Source of the DNA: Treponema sp.
GTDB taxonomy: Bacteria > Spirochaetota > Spirochaetia > Treponematales > Breznakiellaceae
Assembly: GCA_031284195.1 (NCBI GenBank)
Contig: JAITAI010000073.1
Location: 1-16,699, forward strand
DNA: 16,699 nucleotides
Direction of reading: 5' to 3'
A program made the translations under genes and the position numbers. Under the pieces are notes generated by a model. It worked only from the letters and a program-made list of their open reading frames with translations, was not told where the DNA came from and made no database searches. Below, one piece after another: positions 7,085-15,163 of this stretch (position 1 is its first letter; each line of letters opens with the position of its first letter).

Positions 7085-8287
7085 TCAGCCTAAACCGGCT
7101 TTTCGCCGGGTATACACATCGTAGAACACCGCTAAGAGGAGAATCAAGGCCTTTACCACGTATTGCCAGTCAGAACCAATGTTCATGAGGGACATTCCGT
7201 TATTGATGGCGCTCATCACTAGGCCCCCGACAATAACCCCCACTACCGTGCCGATACCCCCCGATGCAGAAACCCCACCGATGTAACAGGCCGCGATGGC
7301 ATCCAGTTCAAAGAGGTTTCCTGCCTGGGGAAGAGCCGAGTTCATGTACCCTGTGGAGACCACCCCCGCAAGACCTGAGAGTAAACCCATAATACAAAAA
7401 ACCAGAAAGGTAATCAGTTCAGCATTAATACCCGACAGTTTAGCGGATCGGGCATTGCCTCCCACTGCATAGATAAACCTACCCAGAACCGTGTTCTTCA
7501 TCATAAAATGAAAGATAAACACCGTGATCCCCAGCACTACTACCACTACCGGAAGACCCCGGTACGTGGCAAAGCGCTGGCTGAGACCCAGGACCAGGAG
7601 ACCTATCAGGATCAGTTTGCCGATAAAAATGCCCCAAGGACTCACGTCGAATTTATTCTGTATGTTTCTTTGGCGGGATATACATGCGCTAACCACGTAT
7701 AGGGCAAAGACCAGGGCCCCGACCAGCAGCGCAGTGAGATGGACCTGGCCCACCTGCAGGGCCTTACTATCCAGCATACCGGATGCTATCTGTTTATACC
7801 CATCATCTTTAAGCCCTATGGGATTCACATGGGTGATAATATAGGTGAGGCCCCGGAATAAAAGCATCCCTGCCAAGGTAACGATGAAGGCGGGTATTTT
7901 CAGATAGGCAATCCAAAACCCCTGGAACGCACCAATGGCAAGGCCCACAACCAGGGATGCCAGCAGGGTTGCCCCCATACCGATACCGGTATTGTAGACC
8001 ATGGCGCTGATAGCTCCCACAAAGGCGCAGACCGAACCTACCGAAAGGTCGATTCCGCCGGTGATGATGACCTGCACCATACCTACTGCGAGGATGAGGA
8101 CGTAACTATATTGGATAAAAATGTTGGTGAAATTACGGGAATTCAGGTTCGTACCCTTGGTCAACACCGCAAACACCACCATGATTAGGGCCAGCATGAG
8201 GAACATAGAATAGTTCCGAATATTATTTTTGATGAGGCTTGCTATATTCACTCCTTCACCGGCCTTTTCAATCGATCTATCGCTCAT
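7085..8287 (-). CDS. mmsB: Multiple-monosaccharide ABC transporter permease (MmsB/GguB type)
   Basis: Inner-membrane permease of a ribose/xylose-class ABC sugar importer; it forms the translocation channel served by the MmsA ATPase and the ChvE binding protein. The 400 residues are strongly hydrophobic with about 10 membrane segments after a polar N-terminus of about 25 residues. The family signature GGIDLSVGS is at 77-85, and the C-terminal AIAACYIGGVSASGGIG block before the last membrane segments is also typical. The length of 400 fits the GguB/XylH-like branch, longer than RbsC. GGAG lies 6 nt upstream of the ATG at 8287. It is the last gene of the operon, 50 bp after mmsA; that gap contains a small GGCGC-TTG-GCGCC hairpin. 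Substrate is inferred from the operon type, not from this protein. Confidence 0.9.
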   Translation of the reverse strand: MSDRSIEKAGEGVNIASLIKNNIRNYSMFLMLALIMVVFAVLTKGTNLNSRNFTNIFIQYSYVLILAVGMVQVIITGGIDLSVGSVCAFVGAISAMVYNTGIGMGATLLASLVVGLAIGAFQGFWIAYLKIPAFIVTLAGMLLFRGLTYIITHVNPIGLKDDGYKQIASGMLDSKALQVGQVHLTALLVGALVFALYVVSACISRQRNIQNKFDVSPWGIFIGKLILIGLLVLGLSQRFATYRGLPVVVVVLGITVFIFHFMMKNTVLGRFIYAVGGNARSAKLSGINAELITFLVFCIMGLLSGLAGVVSTGYMNSALPQAGNLFELDAIAACYIGGVSASGGIGTVVGVIVGGLVMSAINNGMSLMNIGSDWQYVVKALILLLAVFYDVYTRRKAGLG

Positions 8288-8323
8288 TTATGCTCCTTAC
8301 CTGTAAGCCCCAAAGGAGGCCGC

Positions 8324-8336
8324 GGCGCTTGGCGCC
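8324..8336 (-). promoter_or_regulatory. Small hairpin in the mmsA-mmsB gap
   Basis: GGCGC-TTG-GCGCC lies directly behind the mmsA stop codon. There is no T-run. It may modestly influence mRNA processing between the two cistrons; no more can be said. Confidence 0.25.
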
Positions 8337-8337
8337 C

Positions 8338-9861
8338 TTACCCAACCAGGGCGATTTGCATGATTTTTTCCTGGGTTGCCTCATCGTGCATGAGCATACC
8401 CTTGATCTTTCCTTCATTCATGACGTAGATCCGGTCCGCCATGCCCAGAGCCTCGGGCAATTCAGAGCTGATCATGATGACGCTCTTCCCCTGCCCTACG
8501 AGCTCGCTTAGAATGTTGTAGATCTCCGACTTGGCCCCCACATCAATACCCCGGGTAGGTTCATCCACGATGAAGATGTCCGGGTCCGCTAAGAGGGTCC
8601 GGCTTAATACTACCTTCTGCTGATTCCCGCCGGAGAGGTTTCGGGTAAGCTGGTTGATAGAAGGGGTCTTGATCCGCAACTCCTTCCGGTATTTTTCCGC
8701 TTCCTGGATCTCCTGCTGTGCGGAAACCATCCCAAAACGGGAGAGTTTTTCTAAAGAAGAGATGGAGATGTTGGTCTTAATATCCTGAATCAGGATGAGG
8801 CCCAGATTTTTCCGGTCTTCCGAAACATAGCCCAGTCCCGTATCAATAGCCGCCTTTGTCCGGTTCAGGACAACCTGCTTCCCTTGGATGTACAATGCCC
8901 CTTCGCTCCGGGAACCGTAGGATTTACCGTAGATGCTCATCATCAATTCGGTACGGCCTGCCCCCATGGGACCACAGAAAGCGAGGATTTCACCCCTTCG
9001 CAGATAAAAGGAAACATTATCCACCACTTTAATCGTGTGATATTCAGGATGATACACGGTCCAGTTCTTCACTTCCATGATCGTTTCACCGGGCTCGGTC
9101 TTCCGTACCGGAAAACGGTGGGTCAGGTCCCGGCCTACCATATCTTTGATGATCATCTCTTCGGTGAGCTGGCCGGCCTTAACATCAAAGGTAGCAATGG
9201 ACTTCCCGTCTCGAAGCACCGTTACCGTATCCGCCACTTTGAGCACCTCATTGAGTTTATGGGAAATCATCACCGAAGTAATGCCCTGGCGTTTGAACTC
9301 AAGCATCAGATCCAGCAGTTTTTCACTTTCATCGTCATTCAAAGAAGAAGTGGGTTCATCCAGAATCAACAGTTCCACCTGTTTGGAGAGGGCCCGGGCG
9401 ATTTCCACCAACTGCTGTTTACCCACCCCAAGTTTACTCACGATAGTAGCGGGGTTTTCGTGAAGACCCACCCGGTCCAGGTACTGCTTTGAGGCCTGGA
9501 TATAGTCATTCCAGTTGATGATGCCGAAGCGGGTTTTCATGTGCCCGAGAAAAATGTTTTCGTAAATCGAAAGATAGGGACTCAGGGCTAATTCCTGGTG
9601 AATGATGGCAAGCCCTTCTTTTTCACTATCCTTGACGCTATGATAATTGGTCTCTTGTCCTTTGTAGAAGACCTTTCCCTCGTAGCTGCCTTTGGGATAA
9701 ACCCCGCTAATAACACTCATCAGGGTGGATTTTCCCGCGCCGTTTTCTCCGCAGAGGGAATGGATTTCCCCTTTTTTTACTTTTAAATTGACCTTATCCA
9801 AGGCCCGCACCCCGGGAAAGTCTTTGGTCAGATTTTCAATTGCAAGAATATAATCACCCAT
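8338..9861 (-). CDS. mmsA: Multiple-monosaccharide ABC transporter ATPase, two-domain (MmsA/GguA type)
   Basis: Cytoplasmic energy-coupling subunit of a sugar importer. Its 507 residues hold two ABC domains in tandem. Domain 1: Walker A GENGAGKST (38-46), a diverged signature LGVGKQQ (144-150), Walker B LLILDEPTSSL (164-174) and the switch His at 201 (ISHKLNE). Domain 2: degenerate P-loop GPMGAGRTE (297-305), a good signature LSGGNQQK (409-416) and IVDEPTRGID (431-440). A degenerate second P-loop is normal in this class, as in RbsA/XylG. The frame stays open to 9960, but I choose ATG at 9861 because the family homology (YILAIENLTKDFPGV) begins there and a GGGGAG ribosome site precedes it; the upstream 33 codons show no family similarity. 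It follows chvE after a 179-bp gap with stem-loops and precedes mmsB. Confidence 0.92.
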   Translation of the reverse strand: MGDYILAIENLTKDFPGVRALDKVNLKVKKGEIHSLCGENGAGKSTLMSVISGVYPKGSYEGKVFYKGQETNYHSVKDSEKEGLAIIHQELALSPYLSIYENIFLGHMKTRFGIINWNDYIQASKQYLDRVGLHENPATIVSKLGVGKQQLVEIARALSKQVELLILDEPTSSLNDDESEKLLDLMLEFKRQGITSVMISHKLNEVLKVADTVTVLRDGKSIATFDVKAGQLTEEMIIKDMVGRDLTHRFPVRKTEPGETIMEVKNWTVYHPEYHTIKVVDNVSFYLRRGEILAFCGPMGAGRTELMMSIYGKSYGSRSEGALYIQGKQVVLNRTKAAIDTGLGYVSEDRKNLGLILIQDIKTNISISSLEKLSRFGMVSAQQEIQEAEKYRKELRIKTPSINQLTRNLSGGNQQKVVLSRTLLADPDIFIVDEPTRGIDVGAKSEIYNILSELVGQGKSVIMISSELPEALGMADRIYVMNEGKIKGMLMHDEATQEKIMQIALVG

Positions 9862-9939
9862 AATCTCCCCTTCGTTGCATAAGAAGCACCTAGGGACGAG
9901 GGACTGTATCTCCTGTGCAGAGTACCGGTTCCACCTCTG

Positions 9940-9961
9940 TTTGGGGAGACCGATCCCCAAA
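9940..9961 (-). promoter_or_regulatory. Stem-loop 2 of the chvE-mmsA intercistronic region
   Basis: TTTGGGGA and TCCCCAAA pair around a 6-nt loop. It is the mmsA-proximal member of the duplicated unit described at 9940-10035. Confidence 0.55.
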
Positions 9962-9990
9962 CCCCTGTATACACTTCCGGCAATGGTATA

Positions 9991-10012
9991 TGGGGGGCCG
10001 AAAGGCCCCCCA
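9991..10012 (-). promoter_or_regulatory. Very strong GC stem-loop after chvE, attenuator or mRNA stabiliser
   Basis: TGGGGGGCC and GGCCCCCCA form a 9-bp stem with a 4-nt loop, 29 bp after the chvE stop. No T-run follows on the minus strand, so it should not be a complete terminator. A partial terminator or a barrier to 3' exonucleases is the likely role. Confidence 0.55.
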
Positions 10013-10040
10013 AACCCCCGTATATGCTTCCGGCAGCGCG

Positions 10041-11174
10041 TTATTTTAGACGGGCCGCTTCTTCAGGAGTGAAATGCCCCGCATCAAGGGGAACCTGCCA
10101 GTTATCCTGGGTAATAATAACCGGTTCCAAAAGGTATGCTTTAACCCGCTTCTTACCTGTATCGCCAATGCTGGCAATATCCCCTGAAGCAAGGGTCGCT
10201 CCGGGAATAGCAGGGTTCTGGCCTTTGATGATCTGGTCTGCCAATAAAACCGCTGCTTCCGCGAGCTTAGCAGTATCCTTGAATACGGTCATGTACTGCT
10301 GACCATTCTTGATGGATAAGACCGAATCCGCTTCTGCATCCTGCCCGGTAACCACGGGGAGCTTTCCATCAGCATATTTGGCATCTGCAAGACAGGCTTC
10401 GATGATGGCCCGGGCCAAGGTATCATTCGGCGCGAGGATCCCGTCCAGCACCACATTCGCCGCATCGTTGTTGAGGAGATTTTCCATCCTGGTTTTGGCT
10501 ATAGGGGCTTGCCAGTTTTCCGTGGCAATCCGCTGGAAGTTAGCGTTATCCGCCGAAGTCTCAGGATAGGGACCGACTACCTTGAGAACCCCGCTCTTGA
10601 TATAGGGGTTGAGCACACTCATGGCCCCGTCAAAGAAGAACTTCGCATTGTTGTCCGTGGGAGAACCGGCAAAGAGGGTGATGTACTTGGGAGCATCCGG
10701 GCTGGCCTCTTTGAGCTTAAGCCCGGTTTCAAGTCCCTGTCCTTGGAACTGACCCACCTTGTAGTTATTAAAGGTGATGTAGTAGTCATAATCCGCAGAG
10801 TTCATGATGAGCCGGTCATAGGCAATGACCGCCACCTTATCCTGGGCAGCATCGGTAATAGCGGAGTTCACCCCGTCATTGATGTTACCCACAATCAGCA
10901 GTTTGGCGCCGTTGGTCAAAAAGTTCTGGATCTGCTGATTCTGCCGGTTCTGGTCTGCGTCGCCGTAAGCCACTTCCGCCCGGTATCCAAGCTTTTCGAC
11001 TGCTGCCTTAAGATTGGCCCCGTCTTTCTGCCAGCGCTGGACATGGGTCTCAGGCATAGCAATACCCACCAACGCACTCTGACTGCTGCTTCCGCTTCCC
11101 TGCTGACCGCCTTTGGCGAATCCGAGGGAACCGATGGCTACAAGAACGATGAGCACCATACTCAACTTCTTCAT
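10041..11174 (-). CDS. chvE: Periplasmic sugar-binding protein (ChvE/XylF-like)
   Basis: Substrate-binding protein of the sugar ABC importer; it captures monosaccharides in the periplasm and delivers them to the MmsB permease. The 377 residues start with a signal peptide (MKKLSMVLIVLVAIGSLGFA, probable cleavage after residue 20). There is no Cys in the lipobox position, so it is probably a soluble protein rather than a lipoprotein. Next comes a Gly/Ser/Gln-rich linker and the type I periplasmic-binding fold: VGIAMPETHVQRWQKDG (36-52), VIAYDRLI (116-123), APNDTLA (248-254) and TGQDAEADS (276-284). These match ChvE closely: RW, AYDRLI and GQDAE are positions associated with sugar contact in this family. 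AGGAGG lies 6 nt before the ATG. It is first in the operon, behind the promoter at 11229-11258. Glucose, galactose, xylose or arabinose are all plausible ligands. Confidence 0.92.
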   Translation of the reverse strand: MKKLSMVLIVLVAIGSLGFAKGGQQGSGSSSQSALVGIAMPETHVQRWQKDGANLKAAVEKLGYRAEVAYGDADQNRQNQQIQNFLTNGAKLLIVGNINDGVNSAITDAAQDKVAVIAYDRLIMNSADYDYYITFNNYKVGQFQGQGLETGLKLKEASPDAPKYITLFAGSPTDNNAKFFFDGAMSVLNPYIKSGVLKVVGPYPETSADNANFQRIATENWQAPIAKTRMENLLNNDAANVVLDGILAPNDTLARAIIEACLADAKYADGKLPVVTGQDAEADSVLSIKNGQQYMTVFKDTAKLAEAAVLLADQIIKGQNPAIPGATLASGDIASIGDTGKKRVKAYLLEPVIITQDNWQVPLDAGHFTPEEAARLK

Positions 11175-11228
11175 TCATTTCCTCCTAAAAGTATGAAAGA
11201 TAGTTTTATTATCCCTGATAAATTTTTT

Positions 11229-11258
11229 TTTGTAAACCCTGGTTTGTAACTTTGTCAA
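11229..11258 (-). promoter_or_regulatory. Promoter of the chvE-mmsA-mmsB operon
   Basis: On the minus strand a perfect TTGACA (11253-11258) is followed after 18 bp by TACAAA (11229-11234), giving a leader of about 45-50 nt to the chvE ATG at 11174. The sequence between the -10 box and the gene is AT-rich. The upstream flank is shared with the divergent DUF4954 gene; I see no convincing operator palindrome there. Confidence 0.55.
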
Positions 11259-11423
11259 TAACAAGCGAAAATTGCACCCTTTCAATTCCCGAAGGACGCT
11301 TGTACCCCTTGGATGAAACGGTCCGGTGAGACTTAGAAGTTCTTGTAAAACTAAGCGTGGTTTGGAAAAAGCCTCATGAGATACAGGACCTGCTCCAGCT
11401 AGACCTTCGTTTACTGTCTGGGT

Positions 11424-13682
11424 ATGCTTGAGGTAATGAACACGACATTTATCGAGTCTAGCCTTACTGATAGGGGATCTACCCCAGGGTATAGTTATGA
11501 TTTTATCCCCCTCCCTTACCTTCCTGCAGGGGAAGATGAATATTACCTCCGTAATCAGCAACTAGAAGCGTTGTATACCCCTCCGGGCAGATCCTTGCAT
11601 GGATCTCGCCGGCAGGACCGCTATCGTCCTTTAGTACCCGAAGAAATCCGCGTCCTTGAAGCCCAAGGCAATACCTGCACGGCTTGGCATGATGTATGGG
11701 TGACGGATGGATTTAATCCCCAGGTGGTCAAGCACTGCGTTTTTGCAGGATATGTCCGTATCGGATCCTTGGATGCGGGGTTTCTGCGATACCATGACTA
11801 TACCCTGCCCGTGGGCATCACCCACAGCCGCATTATTGCCTGCGACATTGGGGACCGTCCTGCCATCCACGACTGCCGGTATCTGTCCCATTACATTATC
11901 GGCGACGGGGTTATACTGAGTTCAATCAATGAAATGGACACCACCAATCATGCCAAATTCGGTGAGGGCGTTCTCAAGGACGGGGAAGATGAAGATATCC
12001 GGGTGTGGATTGACCCTTTAAACGAAGCTGGGGGACGCAGCGTCCTTCCCTTTCTCAAGATGATCTGTGCGGATGCGTACCTGTGGGCCGTGTACCGGGA
12101 GGATACCCGGCTCATGGATGCCTTTAAGAGGATAACCCAAAGTTCCGTAGATTCAAGGCGCGGTTATTACGGGACTATTGGCCACGGAACGGTTATCAAA
12201 CATTGTCATACGATTAAAGATGTGCGGATTGGGGAGGGGGCATACATCAAGGGCGCTAATAAGCTTAAGAATATTTCGATCCAATCGGATCCCCGGGACC
12301 CGGCCCAGATTGGCGAAGGGGTTGAATTGGTAAACGGTATCATCGGTTACGGGTGCCGGGTGTTTTACGGTTGCAAGGCAGTACGGTTTGTGTTGGGGAA
12401 TAACTGCAATCTGAAATACGGAGCACGCCTGATCCATTCAATTCTGGGGGATAATTCCACGGTTTCCTGTTGTGAAGTACTCAATAACCTGGTCTTTCCT
12501 GCTCATGAACAGCACCACAACAACTCCTTCTTGATAGCCGCCATGATCCTAGGGCAATCAAATATGGCTGCAGGAGCTACTGTGGGTTCCAACCACAATA
12601 GCCGGGGTAATGACGGTGAAATCATTGCAGGCCGGGGATTTTGGCCTGGACTTTCAAGCACCCTCAAACATAACAGCCGTTTTGCGAGTTACACCCTGAT
12701 TGCCAAGGGGAATTATCCTGCAGAACTGCATATTCCCCTGCCCTTCAGCCTGATTACCCATAGTACCGGTATTACTCGGCTGGAAGTGATGCCTGGGTAT
12801 TGGTGGATGTACAATATGTATGCTTTGGAACGGAACAGTTGGAAATGCCGGATCCGGGACAAGCGCCAATACCAGGTACAGCATATTGAAACCGCGTACC
12901 TGGCCCCGGATACGGTGGCTGAGATCATCCAGGGTATGAAACTGCTGGAACTATGGGCCACAGAGGCAGGATACCCCAGCCTCCAGGACCTGCCTGACCA
13001 GGCCCCCTTACTCGTAGGAAAACGGACCTTGGAACGTTCAAACCGGCCTGTTACGATTATCAAGTCCCGGCAAGGGTTTAGGGCCTACCGTGAAATGCTC
13101 CTGTACTATGGGATAAAAACCTTGATAGACTTTTTCGCCTTACCTGAAGCTGGTCCGGGCGGAACGGATAAAGGGCCCTGGGATTTTCTCCGGTTTCAAG
13201 GGGCTTATCCTGACGCGGTCCCTTTGGCTTGGGTCAATTTAGGAGGACAACTCGTAGGTGAAACCAAGGTCGACGCCCTCCGGGAAGCTATCCGGGAAGG
13301 AGAACTGACTACTTGGGACCAGATACACGCTGCTTATGATCGCTTCTGGCAGGAATACCTGCTGGACAAGGCTTTGAATGCCCTGCAGGTACTCCGGTTT
13401 TTACAAACCGGTAATACGGATACTGGGGCCCCCGCTACGATTATCACCAAGGAGAACTGGAATGACGTGCTCGATGAAGGAGTACGGATCCGCCATTTCA
13501 TCGAAGACCAAGTGTATAAAACCAAGCTCAAAGATTATCTCGATCCCTTTCGAAATAGTACCTACCGGAACAGCGCCGAACGGGACGCCGTGCTTGGTCA
13601 TATCGATGCTAATCCCTTTGTGCAGGAGGTAAAGGCCGAAAGCCGGATCTTTTTTGCCCGCCTAGAGGCGGCGCGGCTTTGA
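11424..13682 (+). CDS. DUF4954 family protein, left-handed beta-helix fold, unknown function
   Basis: A 752-residue cytoplasmic protein (no signal peptide or membrane segment) of the DUF4954 family known from spirochetes and Bacteroidetes. From about residue 100 to 380 it carries irregular hexapeptide repeats with [IVL]G-type turns (YVRIGS, YIIGDGV, GTIGHGTVIKHC, DVRIGEGAYIKGA, AQIGEGVELVNGIIGYGC, SILGDNSTVSCC). This is the left-handed beta-helix of acyl- and nucleotidyl-transferase relatives. The conserved GSNHNSRGNDGE block is at 388-399. A helical, charged C-terminal part (about 480-752) follows. Activity is unproven; a sugar-nucleotide or acyl-transfer role is only analogy. The start is uncertain: ATG 11424 has no clear ribosome site, and ATG 11436 has GAGG only 2 nt away. 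It is divergent from the chvE operon and 341 bp before livM. Confidence 0.88.
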   Translation: MLEVMNTTFIESSLTDRGSTPGYSYDFIPLPYLPAGEDEYYLRNQQLEALYTPPGRSLHGSRRQDRYRPLVPEEIRVLEAQGNTCTAWHDVWVTDGFNPQVVKHCVFAGYVRIGSLDAGFLRYHDYTLPVGITHSRIIACDIGDRPAIHDCRYLSHYIIGDGVILSSINEMDTTNHAKFGEGVLKDGEDEDIRVWIDPLNEAGGRSVLPFLKMICADAYLWAVYREDTRLMDAFKRITQSSVDSRRGYYGTIGHGTVIKHCHTIKDVRIGEGAYIKGANKLKNISIQSDPRDPAQIGEGVELVNGIIGYGCRVFYGCKAVRFVLGNNCNLKYGARLIHSILGDNSTVSCCEVLNNLVFPAHEQHHNNSFLIAAMILGQSNMAAGATVGSNHNSRGNDGEIIAGRGFWPGLSSTLKHNSRFASYTLIAKGNYPAELHIPLPFSLITHSTGITRLEVMPGYWWMYNMYALERNSWKCRIRDKRQYQVQHIETAYLAPDTVAEIIQGMKLLELWATEAGYPSLQDLPDQAPLLVGKRTLERSNRPVTIIKSRQGFRAYREMLLYYGIKTLIDFFALPEAGPGGTDKGPWDFLRFQGAYPDAVPLAWVNLGGQLVGETKVDALREAIREGELTTWDQIHAAYDRFWQEYLLDKALNALQVLRFLQTGNTDTGAPATIITKENWNDVLDEGVRIRHFIEDQVYKTKLKDYLDPFRNSTYRNSAERDAVLGHIDANPFVQEVKAESRIFFARLEAARL

Positions 13683-13735
13683 GGGAAGATCCAGGGCTCC
13701 TCAAATCATAATGATACACTACTGCCCGTGATCCC

Positions 13736-13759
13736 ACTGCATGGTCAAGACCGTGCAGT
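13736..13759 (+). terminator. Hairpin downstream of the DUF4954 gene
   Basis: ACTGCA-T-GGTC and GACC-G-TGCAGT form an 11-bp stem (one wobble pair) with an effectively 4-6-nt loop, 54 bp after the stop codon. No T-run follows, so intrinsic termination is not shown, but the place fits the transcript end. Confidence 0.35.
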
Positions 13760-13863
13760 CCTTCGGGTGGCCTATGATAAGGCGGCCATATACCCCCTTT
13801 TCAGGCACATGAGGGGACTCAGATCCAGGTCAGACAAATTCCTGAGAATAAATCAGCGTATCG

Positions 13864-13869
13864 TATAAT
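13864..13869 (+). promoter_or_regulatory. TATAAT -10-like box upstream of livM
   Basis: A consensus TATAAT lies in an AT-rich tract about 155 bp before livM. The -35 region is poor (TTCCTG at 13839-13844, spacer 19). If used, it gives a long leader that includes the hairpin at 13958-13997. The downstream sequence to 13920 is A-rich with repeated GTATAAA. Confidence 0.35.
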
Positions 13870-13957
13870 TATACAGTAAATACTAAAAAAACGAGAAAAA
13901 AAGTATAAAAACCGTATAAACATACTTGATTGTTCTATCCATTCTGGCTATCCTTCC

Positions 13958-13997
13958 CTATAACCTCGAGAAGCGGGGAAGGCTTCTCAAGTTATAG
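13958..13997 (+). promoter_or_regulatory. Long leader hairpin just before livM
   Basis: CTATAACCTCGAGAAGC pairs with GCTTCTCAAGTTATAG: a nearly perfect 16-bp stem (one bulge, one G-U type mismatch) around a purine-rich GGGGAAG loop. It ends directly at the AGGAG sequence (13996-14000) and 26 nt before the livM start. It can influence ribosome access or act as an attenuator-like element; no known riboswitch was recognised. Confidence 0.5.
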
Positions 13998-14010
13998 GAG
14001 CAAACAAGTA

Positions 14011-14043
14011 ATGGAGTACTACGATGGCAGTGCTGCGAAATAA
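14011..14043 (+). CDS. Possible 10-residue upstream reading frame overlapping livM
   Basis: ATG at 14011 encodes MEYYDGSAAK and stops at 14041-14043, in a different frame and across the livM start at 14024. The AGGAG at 13996-14000 lies 10 nt upstream, which is far for efficient initiation, while the GGAG inside this mini-frame (14013-14016) is ideally placed for livM. It may be a translational-coupling or leader element, or chance. Confidence 0.25.
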   Translation: MEYYDGSAAK

Positions 14044-15163
14044 GGTACCGGGATGGGGAGCGCCTGCTCAGGAAGCCCGAGAGTTAGCAATTAATACAGG
14101 GGAACACCAATCCCGGATCCGCGTCCTCATCCTGATCTTAGGGGGAATGGTGCTTATAGGGCTTCTCGCAGCTTTAGGGGTGATAAACCAATATATCCAG
14201 AGTGTGCTCATGTCCATCGGCGTTAATATCATCTTTGCGTCGAGCCTCAACATCGTCAACGGGTCAATGGGGGAGTTTTCTTGCGGTCACGCGGGATTTA
14301 TGGCAGTGGGGGCTTATGTGTCTTCGGTGCTGTCCCTGATCTTATTCACGGATAATAAATTCTTCGGCAGTCCCCTGGTTCCTCCCCAGACCGCAGTGTT
14401 CCTGTTTCCGGTGGTCATTATCATCGGGGGTATCATCGCAGCTTGTACGGGCCTCCTCGTGGCGCTTCCTTCATTCAAAACCCGGGACGATTACCTGGCC
14501 ATTATTACTATTGCGGCGAATTACATCATCATGACCCTCATCAATAACCTGGAAATCCTGGGGGCAAGCCGGGGGCTCATGGGGATGAAGGCCACGGTGT
14601 TTGCTATGACCGATCTGCTTCCCCTGCCTTGGATGCTCCTGTGGATCATGGTTTTTGTGATCCTCTCGGTGGGGGCTATCAAGCGCCTCATGGGGTCGGT
14701 GTTAGGCAAGGGAATTGCTGCGATCCGGTACGATGAAATTTCCGCGGAGATCATGAGTGTGAATACCAACCGGATAAAGCTCTTGGCCTTCATGTTTTCA
14801 TCGGGCCTTGCAGGGGTTGCGGGAGGCCTTTTTGCCCACATCCTAGGGTTCATCAATCCCAGTTCCTTTAACATCATGAAATCCACCGAAGGGATGGTCA
14901 TGGTCTACCTGGGAGGAATGGGTTCCCTCTCAGGGTCGGTGCTTTCTGCGGTGTTTTTTACCTTCCTGCTGGAACTCCTGCGGCCCTTGCAAATTCTCAA
15001 GTGGGTGTTTATTCCCCTGCTGCTGATTCTGCTCATGCAATTCAGGCCGGAAGGAATCTTGGGACACCGGGAACTTTCGGATGTGTTTCCTCAACTCCAG
15101 GTGTTTACCGGAGCTACGCCAAGAAAACCGCTGTCTTCCTCCACAGGGAGAAAGGGCATCTGA
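14024..15163 (+). CDS. livM: Branched-chain amino-acid type ABC transporter permease LivM
   Basis: One of the two membrane subunits of a hydrophobic amino-acid uptake (HAAT) importer. 379 residues: a polar N-terminus of about 30, then about 8-10 membrane segments. LivM hallmarks are GEFSCGHAGFMAVGAYVS (83-100), the cytoplasmic coupling loop AAIRYDEISAEIMSVN (232-247) followed by RIKLLAFMFSSGLAGVAGGL, and the end motif FRPEGILG. GGAG lies 7 nt before the ATG. livG follows after 45 bp. The partner permease LivH and the binding protein LivJ normally precede livM; here the upstream neighbour is the DUF4954 gene, so they must be encoded elsewhere or are missing. Substrate may be Leu/Ile/Val or, as in other HAAT systems, urea, short amides or other amino acids. 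Confidence 0.9.
   Translation: MAVLRNKVPGWGAPAQEARELAINTGEHQSRIRVLILILGGMVLIGLLAALGVINQYIQSVLMSIGVNIIFASSLNIVNGSMGEFSCGHAGFMAVGAYVSSVLSLILFTDNKFFGSPLVPPQTAVFLFPVVIIIGGIIAACTGLLVALPSFKTRDDYLAIITIAANYIIMTLINNLEILGASRGLMGMKATVFAMTDLLPLPWMLLWIMVFVILSVGAIKRLMGSVLGKGIAAIRYDEISAEIMSVNTNRIKLLAFMFSSGLAGVAGGLFAHILGFINPSSFNIMKSTEGMVMVYLGGMGSLSGSVLSAVFFTFLLELLRPLQILKWVFIPLLLILLMQFRPEGILGHRELSDVFPQLQVFTGATPRKPLSSSTGRKGI

Larger units (their letters stand above)
9940..10035 (-). repeat. Tandemly duplicated stem-loop unit between chvE and mmsA
   Basis: On the minus strand the motif TGCCGGAAGYRTATACRGGG followed by GTTTGGGG occurs at 10007-10035 and again at 9954-9982, 53 bp apart, with 25 of 29 positions identical. 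In each copy the TTTGGGG forms the left arm of a hairpin, but the right arms and loops differ (9991-10012 and 9940-9961). This fits a duplication in which the stems then co-evolved. Position after the first gene suggests a role in keeping the binding-protein mRNA more abundant than the rest of the operon, as is known for intercistronic hairpins in other sugar-transport operons. Confidence 0.6.

Noticed and set aside
8884..9492. 202-codon plus-strand frame opposite mmsA
   Set aside because: It lies fully antisense to a strongly supported ATPase gene, has no ribosome binding site and a His/Phe-rich composition typical of a mirrored coding strand.
10509..11249. 246-codon plus-strand frame opposite chvE
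   Set aside because: Antisense to the binding-protein gene and running into its promoter; no family resemblance. A shadow of chvE codon usage.
13885..13900. 16-nt A-rich string shared with the opposite strand of 3645-3660
   Set aside because: AAAAAAACGAGAAAAA is low-complexity, and both copies sit in AT-rich tracts, so the match may be chance; no longer similarity surrounds it.
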